64,000 nucleotides of DNA from Kitasatospora sp. GAS204B (GTDB lineage: Bacteria; Actinomycetota; Actinomycetes; Streptomycetales; Streptomycetaceae): the NCBI RefSeq assembly GCF_029892155.1, contig NZ_JARZAG010000019.1, positions 113,417-177,416 of the forward strand. Reading direction: 5' to 3'. The notes below the pieces were generated by a model. It was not told the origin of the DNA. It ran no database searches and saw only the letters and a program-made list of their open reading frames with translations. The position numbers and the translations under genes were made by a program. How positions within the stretch are numbered: position 1 is the first letter of the stretch; each line of letters starts with the position of its first letter. Below are positions 17,027 through 23,781 of the stretch, in pieces.

Positions 17027-18321
17027 CTGTCCCGCTTCGGCCGGCGGCGCAACGCGGTGGCGCCGCGCAGGGCGGAGGAGGCGGTGGCACCCCGGGGTGC
17101 GGCGGCCCGGCCGGCGGCCGGGACCGGCGCGGACCGGCGCCGGTTCAGGAACCAGCCGGCCGCAGCGGCGCCGATGACGGTGACGACGCCGATCACCGTC
17201 CAGCTCTCCGGGCTCGGCATCGTCGAGCCGTGCCGGAGCGGCCCGGCCAGCTGCTGCCGGCCGCCCGGCACGCTGCCCGGCAGCGCCTGGCCGGGGACCG
17301 GCACCGGCACCAGTGCGGACCCGGCGGCGGGGCTCGGCGCGGTCGCGGCCGTGACGGCCGGCTTGGCGGAGACCAGTCGCCCGACCGGGGTCAGGCGGCC
17401 GCCGGCGGCGAAGCCCCAGTCCAGCAGCGCGGCGGTCTCGTCGTAGACCTTCATATAGGTGTCCGGGTGCATCACCGCGACCAGCAGCGTGTGCCCGTCC
17501 CGCTCGGCGGCGCCGACGAAGGTGCTGCCCGCGTTGGTGGTGTAGCCGTTCTTGACCCCGATCAGGCCCGGGTACTTGCCGAGCAGCCGGTCGGTGTTCT
17601 GGATCCCGAAGGTGGCGCGCTGACCGGTCCGGCTGTCCACCAAGCCGGGGAACTGGGCGTCCTTGGTGGCGCAGTAGGAGCGGAAGTCCGGGTTGCGCAG
17701 GCCCTCCCGGGCGAACAGGGTCAGGTCGTAGGCGCTGGTCAGCTGCCCGTCCTCGTCGTAGCCGTCCGGGGAGACCACGTGGGTGTCGGCGGCCCCGAGG
17801 TCGTTCGCCTTCTGCTGCATCTGACGGACCGTCTGGTCGACGCCGCCGTTCATGTGCGCGAGCACGTGCACCGCGTCGTTGCCCGAACTGAGGAAGACCC
17901 CGCGCCACAGGTCCTCGACGCGGTAGTCCAGGTCCTCCTTGACGCCGACCAGGCTGCTGCCGCTGCCCAGCCCCGCCAGATCCTCGGGCGCCACCCGGTG
18001 CACGACCCTGCGGTCGATCTTGGGCAGCACGGTGTCGGCGAAGAGCATCTTCAGCGTGCTGGCCGGCGGCAGCCGCAGGTGCGGGTTGTAGGCGGCCAGC
18101 ACGTCACCGGAGTCGGCGTCGGCCACCAGCCAGGACATCCCGGTCAGCCCCTCCGGCAGCCGCGGCGCCCCCGGCCCGAGCGCGACCTGCACCCCGGGCA
18201 GCCCGAGCCGCTCACCACCGACGACGGTGGCGACCGGCGGCGGCTCGGCCGCGGCGACGGGGGCGGCCGCCAGCACCAGGGCGGCGGCCAGCGCGGCGGC
18301 CCGACGACCAGTACGACACAT
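17023..18321 (-). CDS. D-alanyl-D-alanine carboxypeptidase (S11 family)
   Basis: Extracytoplasmic penicillin-binding protein that trims the terminal D-Ala from peptidoglycan stems. The 432-residue protein has a signal peptide (MCRTGRR, then an Ala/Leu core to about residue 25). The S11 catalytic motifs are STLK (88-91, nucleophile Ser), SGN (146-148) and KNG (257-259, in place of KTG, as in many actinomycete members). A C-terminal membrane helix (TVIGVVTVIGAAAAGWFL) is followed by a basic tail. ATG at 18321 gives a clean signal peptide; an upstream in-frame ATG at 18342 is possible. The stop codon TAG lies inside the CTAG shared with the MITE-like element. Confidence 0.9.
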   Translation of the reverse strand: MCRTGRRAAALAAALVLAAAPVAAAEPPPVATVVGGERLGLPGVQVALGPGAPRLPEGLTGMSWLVADADSGDVLAAYNPHLRLPPASTLKMLFADTVLPKIDRRVVHRVAPEDLAGLGSGSSLVGVKEDLDYRVEDLWRGVFLSSGNDAVHVLAHMNGGVDQTVRQMQQKANDLGAADTHVVSPDGYDEDGQLTSAYDLTLFAREGLRNPDFRSYCATKDAQFPGLVDSRTGQRATFGIQNTDRLLGKYPGLIGVKNGYTTNAGSTFVGAAERDGHTLLVAVMHPDTYMKVYDETAALLDWGFAAGGRLTPVGRLVSAKPAVTAATAPSPAAGSALVPVPVPGQALPGSVPGGRQQLAGPLRHGSTMPSPESWTVIGVVTVIGAAAAGWFLNRRRSAPVPAAGRAAAPRGATASSALRGATALRRRPKRDS

Positions 18322-18420
18322 CAGGTAAGCATCCAAGTGCATTTGGTGTCCGTACCCGTCCAACGTCCACCGGCCCCGGCCCGTCGCCCGGCTCGCCGGA
18401 ACGGGGGACCGCCGACTGGG

Positions 18421-19218
18421 CTGATCGGCTCCCTGCCGTTCGGTATGAAGGCCCGCCGCGAGGTGATCGGGAAGCTGACCGTCACCACACTTGAGCCCAA
18501 CGAGGACCACTGGGACGAAGCGGAGATGGCCTACGCCGACGTGGTCCGGAAGCTGGTTGACCTCGCGTTCAAGGGCTACGCCTACAACCGCATCGCGGCG
18601 ACCATGAACAAGGAGGGCACCCCCGCCCCGGGCACCACAGCGCAGCGGAACACCGAGGCGCGCAAGAAGGCCGTCCGGGAGCGCGGATTCCCTGGCCGGC
18701 AGCGGACCGGGATCATCTGGCGGGCTCAGACCGTGCGTCACATCCTCACGCACCCCTGCATCGGCGGGTTCGCCTCGGTGCGCCTCCCGAAGGGCCCCAA
18801 GGGGACGTTGGCCAACGTCATTGCCCGGGACCAGTCAGGGGCTCCGCTGACGCCGCACCAGGGCATCATCCCGAGCCAGACCTGGCTGGAGCTCCAAGAG
18901 AAGATCGGTCAGCGCGGCCTCGCTGAGCGGCAGTACGAGAACGGCGTGCCGGAGCTGTCCGGCTGGAAGTTCTCCCGTTGCGCCATGTGCGAGGGCTCGA
19001 TGGGCAAGAGCGGGTGCTACTACATGTGCGCGAACCCCATTGGGCACGGTGGTCTGTCGGTGCAGACCGCTCACCTTGACGACTACGTCGCCCGCCAGGT
19101 TTGGGCGAAGATCACCAACGCCGATCTCGCCGATCCGGATGACCAGGCGTGGCTGGTGGCGGCTGCTCTACGGTTCGCGGAGCAGGAGGACCTTTCCTCG
19201 CTGATCGCTACGCCATAG
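18421..19218 (+). pseudogene. Large serine integrase fragment, phiBT1-like, lacking catalytic domain
   Basis: About 265 codons encode only the middle of a large serine recombinase. The recombinase domain is seen as LPFGMKARREVIGKL, IAATMNKEGTPAPG and IIWRAQTVRHILTHPCIGGF. The zinc-ribbon region follows, with SGWKFSRCAMCEGSMGKSG, YYMCANPIGHGGLSV and a second Cys. The N-terminal resolvase domain with the nucleophilic Ser is absent, and the C-terminal coiled coil is cut by a stop at 19218. From memory, phiBT1 integrase has closely matching segments (WRAQTVRWILNHPAIGGF; YMCANPKGHGGLSV). The first in-frame ATG is 18445. An active recombinase is not expected. Confidence 0.85.
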
Positions 19219-19782
19219 CAGGATTCGGCGTGGCTACGGGTCTGGGACTTCCGATCGGATCTCTCGGTCACCTGCTGTGACCTGGCCTTTCGGCCGGTTG
19301 GCCCGGGTGGCCCACGCGCGCGTGCACGACGCGGGTGCAGGCGCGCACCTGCGCGTACGCGTAGGGCCGCCTGGTCAGCAGGAGTCTCGTGCCGCTGCCA
19401 CCCGGGCGCGTCGGTCGGTCACAGCCGGCCTGAGCCCAACCGGCTGCGGAACGGCCCGCCAAGCCGCGAAATCCCTGCTCTGGCAGGAGGACGGAGTTAC
19501 CTATCCGAACTGTCGTTCACCCGCCGTGCGGTCGGCGCTGGTCCGGTCGGCGCGCCGAGCACTGCCCGGCCTGTCATGAGACGCTCGCCAGCACCTGCGC
19601 GGGCGACGCTCACCGAACCGGTCAGCACGGCGCTCGCAGGTGCCTGCTGCCCGCCACGGTCGGTCTCCGGCAGAACGGCCGGGGCCTGTGGCGCCGTGCG
19701 CCCTACCCGAGCCGTTGAGCTGCCCACTGCCCCCGCCTGGCCCCTTCGAGGGTCGGTCGGGGGCTTTTCGTCGTCCGGGTGC
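19219..19782. other. Gene-free stretch inside the island
   Basis: 564 nt between the integrase fragment and the Nudix gene. I see no convincing coding frame or RNA gene. A short dyad-rich run (ACGCGCGTGCACGACG to GTACGCGTAG, about 19315-19367) and a weak GC hairpin near 19723-19765, downstream of the Nudix stop, are the only structures noticed. It may be decayed element sequence. Confidence 0.5.
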
Positions 19783-20253
19783 TTATCCGAGGTAGGGGGT
19801 CGCCCGGTGTTCCAGGAAGTGCTGGAGCCGGAGCCGCTGGGTGTGGTGCATCGGCAGGTTCTCGATCTCGGTCGGGGCGACGAACTGGAGGTCGGTGGAT
19901 TCGCTGGAGATCCTCAGTTCTCCGCCCGTGATACGAGCGGTGAAGCACACGTTGAACTGTTGGCGGACCTCGCCGTCCGAGTAGGCGATGATGTGGCGGG
20001 GGTCGGTGTACGTGCCGACCAGGCCCGTGATCTCCACAGCAAGTCCGGTCTCTTCCTGGACTTCCCGCACCGCCGTCCCGGGCAGCGACTCGCCGAGGTC
20101 CATCGTTCCGCCGGGCAACGCGTACAGCCCGTTGTCGGTTCGCCGTTGCAGCAGGATGCGGCCCCTGTCGTCGGTCACGACGGCGGATGCCGCGACGACG
20201 ACCCGGTTCGGCTTGGGGGCGTCGGGATCGTCGTAGTACTCGGTTCGTGCCAC
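19783..20253 (-). CDS. Nudix hydrolase
   Basis: A 156-residue Nudix protein with a complete Nudix box at residues 49-71 (G49, E55, R63-E64, E67-E68, G70: GGTMDLGESLPG then AVREVQEETGL). It should hydrolyse a nucleoside diphosphate linked to another group, but the substrate cannot be told. GTG at 20253 is chosen because GAGGAG lies 8 nt upstream; earlier in-frame codons read into the preceding gene. It starts 4 nt after the regulator gene stop, so the two form an operon. GC content looks lower than in the flanking core genes. Confidence 0.85.
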   Translation of the reverse strand: MARTEYYDDPDAPKPNRVVVAASAVVTDDRGRILLQRRTDNGLYALPGGTMDLGESLPGTAVREVQEETGLAVEITGLVGTYTDPRHIIAYSDGEVRQQFNVCFTARITGGELRISSESTDLQFVAPTEIENLPMHHTQRLRLQHFLEHRATPYLG

Positions 20254-20257
20254 GTGA

Positions 20258-21001
20258 TCAGTTCTCCTCAGCCGGTCGAGCGGTGTCCCACACCGCGTCG
20301 AAGCTCGCAGCATAGGTGTCGAACAGCGTCCCTGCGCCCGAGCGCCGCAGGTGCCAGACCGGCGCGCCAAAGGCGTTGACGCCCCACACGTGCGCGTTCA
20401 CGAGGAGCTGGTCATCTGCTCGGTACAGGCTGTTGTAGAGCGTCGTCGAGTGGGTGCGGATCTCGATCCCGGGAGTCCCGAGGAGAGGGCGGTAGTGCAG
20501 GAGCGCGAGTCTGCAACGGGACTCGATGCCGTGGCCGAACTTCTCCTCCTGGCCGCGCTGCCTGACGTTCTCGCTGTCGGGGTCACCGAGGGCGATGCGG
20601 ACGGTGCAGCCCTCGGCGGCGCGTTCACGGAGCAGGTCGTTGAGCCGGGGGTACGCCTCGTGGAGGAAGACCGCCGCGTAGACAAGGACGTCGATTCGCT
20701 CCGTGGCCTTGCCGAGCAGGTCCACGAAGACGGAGACCGGCAAGTCGGCCCGCTGCTCGTACAGCCCCACCAGTTCAGGGCTTATCGCGCGGGCGGCACG
20801 GGGCTGCCGCAGGCTCGGCCACAGTGCGAACACGTCTTCTCCCAGTGCTTCGGCAGCCAGGCGGGCTGTCCCTAGCCGGGGCGTCCTGTTCTGGTTGGCC
20901 CATCGTTCAACCGATTTGGTGTCCACGCCGGCCTTCTCCGCCAGGGCGGCGTGCGTCCAACCGCCGGACGTCATAGCGCTTTTCAGTCTCTCGTTCGGCA
21001 T
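20258..21001 (-). CDS. Helix-turn-helix regulator with PLD-like C-terminal domain
   Basis: A 247-residue putative regulator. Residues 1-60 form an XRE-like helix-turn-helix (MPNERLKSAMTSGGWTHAAL, then AEKAGVDTKSVERWANQNRT). The rest resembles the phospholipase-D-like domain seen in a large Streptomyces regulator family: ERIDVLVYAAVFLHE, VRIALGDPDSENVRQRG, STTLYNSLYRADDQLLVNAH. The HKD catalytic motif is not visible, so it is probably a ligand or protein-binding domain. GGGGAG precedes ATG 21001. It is divergent from the small-ORF and methyltransferase cluster and likely autoregulates through the repeats in the 144-nt gap. Confidence 0.8.
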   Translation of the reverse strand: MPNERLKSAMTSGGWTHAALAEKAGVDTKSVERWANQNRTPRLGTARLAAEALGEDVFALWPSLRQPRAARAISPELVGLYEQRADLPVSVFVDLLGKATERIDVLVYAAVFLHEAYPRLNDLLRERAAEGCTVRIALGDPDSENVRQRGQEEKFGHGIESRCRLALLHYRPLLGTPGIEIRTHSTTLYNSLYRADDQLLVNAHVWGVNAFGAPVWHLRRSGAGTLFDTYAASFDAVWDTARPAEEN

Positions 21002-21036
21002 CGCGATTGTCTCCCCACAGACACCGGGCCTTTGTT

Positions 21037-21129
21037 GGGGACGTTCTACCGCACGGGGGACGTCCCGAAGTGTCCTTTGCACGAGGTTCCACCGTCCCGG
21101 GCGACTGCCGGACCTTGGTATCCACCAAG
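21037..21129. promoter_or_regulatory. Repeat-rich divergent control region
   Basis: The gap between the regulator gene and the small-ORF cluster holds a direct repeat GGGGACGT at 21037-21044 and 21056-21063 (19 nt apart, about two helical turns). It also has a dyad CTTGGT-ATCC-ACCAAG at 21114-21129. Both are plausible operators for the adjacent helix-turn-helix protein, which is an inference. Confidence 0.45.
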
Positions 21130-21145
21130 TGGGAGGAGTGGGCAG

Positions 21146-21334
21146 ATGACGACGGGCGGGCAACGCAGGACCCTCGCCGAGTACCGGGCCGAGCAGCGCC
21201 AGCGTGCCTCTGTCGGCAACCCGTTGGACGAGTACGACCCGGAGTATTCTGCCCGGGCCATCAGGGGTACGCCGCGTGGGTGGCCGTTCTGCACCTGCGG
21301 CAGCGACAAGTGCCCCGACAAGGACATCGCGTGA
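21146..21334 (+). CDS. Small cysteine-containing hypothetical protein (62 aa)
   Basis: A 62-residue ORF with a strong GGGAGGAG ribosome site 7 nt before ATG. It is hydrophilic and basic at the N-terminus (RRTLAEYRAEQRQR), then NPLDEYDPEYSARAIRGTPRG, and ends in a compact Cys motif, WPFCTCGSDKCPDKDIA (CxCxxxxC), which could bind a metal. I do not recognise the family. Its stop overlaps the next GTG start as GTGA, so the two are coupled. Confidence 0.7.
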   Translation: MTTGGQRRTLAEYRAEQRQRASVGNPLDEYDPEYSARAIRGTPRGWPFCTCGSDKCPDKDIA

Positions 21335-21555
21335 GTGCCGCTCAGCAGGCCGACGGCGGCCCGGAGCCGGTGGACCCCTTCGAGTGGATCAGGGCTCACC
21401 CGTGGCCGCGTGAGTGCCCTGCCGAGCCCCGACCGGTGCTGACTCCGGAAGAGTTCAGCGAAGCTCCGTTGACGACCGACGAGCGGCGACGGCGGGCCGA
21501 ACTGCTCGCCAGGGTGCGCGAGGCCAACCACCCCCGCTGCTGGCCGGCCAACTGA
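21331..21555 (+). CDS. Small hypothetical protein (74 aa)
   Basis: A 74-residue ORF beginning at GTG 21331 inside the preceding stop (GTGA). It is acidic and Pro-rich (DPFEWIRAHPWPRECPAEPRP), followed by LTPEEFSEAPLTTDERRRRAEL and a helical C-terminus ending NHPRCWPAN. There is no signal peptide or membrane segment. I do not recognise the family. Coupling to the 62-aa gene suggests a shared role. Confidence 0.6.
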   Translation: MSAAQQADGGPEPVDPFEWIRAHPWPRECPAEPRPVLTPEEFSEAPLTTDERRRRAELLARVREANHPRCWPAN

Positions 21556-21670
21556 CTCCCGCCCCGGTCGTCATCCCTGGCAGACAGCCGACCGGAGCGG
21601 GGTCCAACACCGAACGACCCGGACACCGACCGGTGATTCGGAACACCTCAGTGTGTGAGGAGCCACCGGC

Positions 21671-21733
21671 ATGACCACTCCCACGCCCGGCCCCAACCGT
21701 CCACCCGGCCCCGGTCCGATGCCGCCGGAGTGA
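21671..21733 (+). CDS. Possible 20-residue proline-rich peptide
   Basis: ATG at 21671 with GGAG 8 nt upstream encodes MTTPTPGPNRPPGPGPMPPE. It lies between the 74-aa gene and the Gly-rich peptide gene in the same direction. The reading frame is short enough to occur by chance in GC-rich DNA; the ribosome site and position are the only support. Confidence 0.3.
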   Translation: MTTPTPGPNRPPGPGPMPPE

Positions 21734-21784
21734 CGACGGAGCACGCAGACGCGGAGAACACACCAATCATGAGGAGGCACAGCC

Positions 21785-21934
21785 ATGGGAAAGCACGGCG
21801 GAGGCGGCGGCAACGACGGGCCCGGCAAGGCGGGCGGGGGCTCGGGCGGCGGTCACTCGGGGTCGCCGGACACGGCCCCGCAGGACGGGCAGCGGGACGC
21901 GCCGCCCACCAACCTGCCCAAGCCCGGGAAGTAG
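21785..21934 (+). CDS. 49-residue Gly-rich peptide, candidate substrate of the adjacent methyltransferase
   Basis: ATG at 21785 has a very strong GAGGAGG site at proper spacing, and the frame ends 7 nt before the methyltransferase start. The N-terminal half is Gly-rich with isolated His, Asn, Asp and Lys (MGKHGGGGGNDGPGK). The C-terminal half has several Asp/Asn positions and ends APPTNLPKPGK. There is no Cys. PIMT-like enzymes act on Asp or isoAsp, and in some RiPP pathways such an enzyme follows a small precursor gene, so a precursor role is possible. It could instead be an unrelated small protein. Confidence 0.6.
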   Translation: MGKHGGGGGNDGPGKAGGGSGGGHSGSPDTAPQDGQRDAPPTNLPKPGK

Positions 21935-21941
21935 GCAGCCG

Positions 21942-23030
21942 ATGAACTGGGGCGAACTCGCCGACAGGCTCCGGGAGTCCGGGGCACTGTCGGCCGACTG
22001 GGAAGAGACGTTCCGCGCCGTCCCGCGCGACCGCTTCACTCCGGCGCGGATCCACCACGGGGGCGAGTGGATCGACAGTGAGACGAGCCCGGCTCGATGG
22101 GCGGAGCTGGCCGACTCGGACCTGCCGTTGGTCACGCAGCTGTACGAGGGGACCGAGATCCCGTCCTCGTCCAGCTCCATGCCCACGGTGGTGGCCACGA
22201 TGCTCCGCCAGCTGGACGTCGCCGAGGGGATGCGCGTCCTGGAGGTGGGCACAGGTACGGGGTGGACGGCGGGCCTGCTGGCTCACCGACTCGGCGCTGA
22301 CAACGTGGTCAGCATCGAGGTGGATCCCAGGCTCGCCGCCGAGGCGCGGGGCCGGCTCGGCGCGCTCGGGCTGCGGCCCCGAGTGGTGGTCGGTGACGGC
22401 ATGCTCGGCGACCCCGCCGGGGTGCCCTTCCAGCGGGTTCACCTGACGGCCGCCGTTCAGCGTCTGCCCGCTGCTCTGATCGAGCAGACCGAGCCCGGCG
22501 GGGTGATCCTGGCCCCGTACGGCACCGCCTTCTGCAACGGGGCACTGGCGCGGCTCACGGTCGCCGAGGATGGCAAGTCGGCGAGCGGTCCGTTCGTGGC
22601 GGACGTGGCGTTCATGTGGATCCGCGACCAGCGGCCCGACAGCGGCGAGTTCGAGATCGAAGACGTCCGCTACGGCCGTTCGGAGATCGACCCCGCTGAC
22701 GTCGCCGACAACACCGACGCCGCGTTCGCGATCGGCCTGCTGATGCCCGGCCTGTTCCGGCAGAGCGTCTGGGCCTCCTACGACCGGTTCGGCACGGGCC
22801 GGTTCGAGATCTGGGACGGGCAGTCGTACGCCCACTGCCGCCTTGCCGACTGGCAGGGCGAGCATGCCGTCTCGCAGTCCGGCCCCCGGAACCTGTGGGA
22901 CGAGGTGACAGCCGCCCGCGAGTGGTGGCAGCGCCACGACTGCCCGGACCTGTCCCGGCTCGGCCTGACCGTGACCGTGGCGGGCGAACACCGGGCCTGG
23001 CTGGACGACCCGGACCACGTGATCGGCTGA
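21942..23030 (+). CDS. PIMT-like (protein-L-isoaspartate) SAM methyltransferase
   Basis: A 362-residue protein related to protein-L-isoaspartate O-methyltransferases. SAM-binding motif I MRVLEVGTGTGWTAGLL lies at about 96-112, then VVSIEVDPRLAAEA and VVVGDGMLGDP. The N-terminal segment VPRDRFTPARI and YEGTEIPSSSSSMPTVVATML is the substrate-side region of the family. The extra 150-residue C-terminal domain makes it longer than housekeeping PIMT (about 210-230) and is typical of methyltransferases in peptide-modification (FxLD or ATP-grasp) systems. No dehydratase, cyclase or ATP-grasp gene is nearby. It starts 7 nt after the Gly-rich peptide gene. Confidence 0.85.
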   Translation: MNWGELADRLRESGALSADWEETFRAVPRDRFTPARIHHGGEWIDSETSPARWAELADSDLPLVTQLYEGTEIPSSSSSMPTVVATMLRQLDVAEGMRVLEVGTGTGWTAGLLAHRLGADNVVSIEVDPRLAAEARGRLGALGLRPRVVVGDGMLGDPAGVPFQRVHLTAAVQRLPAALIEQTEPGGVILAPYGTAFCNGALARLTVAEDGKSASGPFVADVAFMWIRDQRPDSGEFEIEDVRYGRSEIDPADVADNTDAAFAIGLLMPGLFRQSVWASYDRFGTGRFEIWDGQSYAHCRLADWQGEHAVSQSGPRNLWDEVTAAREWWQRHDCPDLSRLGLTVTVAGEHRAWLDDPDHVIG

Positions 23031-23121
23031 CCCTGACCGGCCCGGCTGCCATACGTCCCCCACGGGCGGCCGGGCCACCGTCTCCCGCTGCTGGGGAAGG
23101 CACGACAAGTGCAGCGGGACC

Positions 23122-23161
23122 GCCCCGCCTGTGCGCCGCCCGTGTGGTGCGCGGGCGGGGC
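23122..23161. terminator. GC-rich hairpin between convergent genes
   Basis: GCCCCGCC (23122-23129) pairs with GGCGGGGC (23154-23161), and the inner sequence is partly complementary. It lies between the methyltransferase and the convergent SCO4848-type gene. Confidence 0.55.
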
Positions 23162-23169
23162 TGCTTCGC

Positions 23170-23421
23170 TTACTGGGCGGCGCGCCGGGCGGCGAGAACG
23201 CCCCGGATGCCGATGACGCCGATGGCCGTCCCCAGGGCGAACGACACGATGGTGAGGGCCAGGTGGATCCAGAAGAAGGCGGTCGGGTGGGAGTGATCGC
23301 CATTGGTGAACGCCTGGTGGGCGGAGTCGGCCCAGAGGTTCTTGGCGAATGTCACCCAGACCATCCAAGACCACGCGCCGAACGCCGTAAGGAACCAAGA
23401 GACGGGGCGAGTGAGCTTCAT
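23170..23421 (-). CDS. SCO4848 family membrane protein, element-borne intact copy
   Basis: An 83-residue protein with two hydrophobic segments (VSWFLTAFGAWSWMVWVTF and AFFWIHLALTIVSFALGTAIGV) around a hydrophilic loop with WADSAHQAFTNGD. It matches the family whose S. coelicolor member hosts the phiBT1 attachment site. Residues from about 26 on are paralogous to the broken copy at 23529-23708, which lies head to head with it. It reads TFAKNL where the broken copy reads TFVKNL, so the attachment-core codons differ. An AAGGA-like site precedes ATG 23421. The membrane function is unknown. Confidence 0.85.
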   Translation of the reverse strand: MKLTRPVSWFLTAFGAWSWMVWVTFAKNLWADSAHQAFTNGDHSHPTAFFWIHLALTIVSFALGTAIGVIGIRGVLAARRAAQ

Positions 23422-23528
23422 GGGTGTGGTCCTTCGAGCGGAGTAACCGGTCCCTCAAGTATGTGGGCCGTGCCCGCCGGGCCAGCTGCCGGGGGTGTGG
23501 GATCCTCCTGGGTGTCTTCCGTTCTTCG

Positions 23529-23708
23529 ACCTTCGTGAAGAATCTCTGGCAGGACTCGGCCCACCAGGCCTTCACCAACGGCGACCACGGCCACCCCACC
23601 GCCTTCTTCTGGATCCACCTGGCGCTGGCCGTCACCTCCTTCGTGCTGGGTGTCGTGGTGGGTGCGGTGGGGCTGCGCGGGCTGCGCGCCGGAAAGCCGT
23701 TGACCTGA
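23529..23708 (+). pseudogene. 3' fragment of the chromosomal SCO4848-type gene (right attachment junction)
   Basis: Sixty codons starting TFVKNLWQDSAHQAFTNGDH and ending at TGA 23708. They align with residues from about 26 to the end of the intact copy at 23170-23421. The first 25 or so codons, with the first membrane helix, are missing; upstream sequence is unrelated. The break point coincides with the conserved TFVKNL codons where phiBT1-type integrases recombine. No promoter or start codon is positioned to express it. Confidence 0.8.
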
Positions 23709-23781
23709 CGGTTCGGCGCCTGACAGAGTCCCAGCTGCTCACCGCAGTATCGGAAGTTCTTTCGAGGGGGACTCGACTCCT

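Larger units (their letters stand above)
18421..23528. mobile_element. Remnant of a phiBT1-type integrative element
   Basis: The right border is sharp. At 23529 the sequence becomes the 3' part of a chromosomal SCO4848-type gene, starting at the codons for TFVKNL, the known attB region of phage phiBT1. The left border is set by where integrase homology begins (about 18421). The 5' part of the host gene, the left attachment site and the integrase catalytic domain are all missing, so one deletion probably removed them. Cargo: integrase fragment, Nudix and regulator genes, four small ORFs, a methyltransferase and an intact SCO4848-type gene. No phage structural or conjugation genes remain. Confidence 0.7.

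Noticed and set aside
16879..18420. Upstream extension of the integrase reading frame (would give a 779-residue protein)
   Set aside because: The extension is antisense to the carboxypeptidase gene and has no resolvase domain. Integrase homology begins only near 18421.
19219..19782. Possible tRNA or other RNA gene in the island gap, as integrative elements often sit at tRNAs
   Set aside because: No cloverleaf with a T-loop GTTCGA consensus or CCA-adjacent acceptor was found; the element sits at a protein-gene site.
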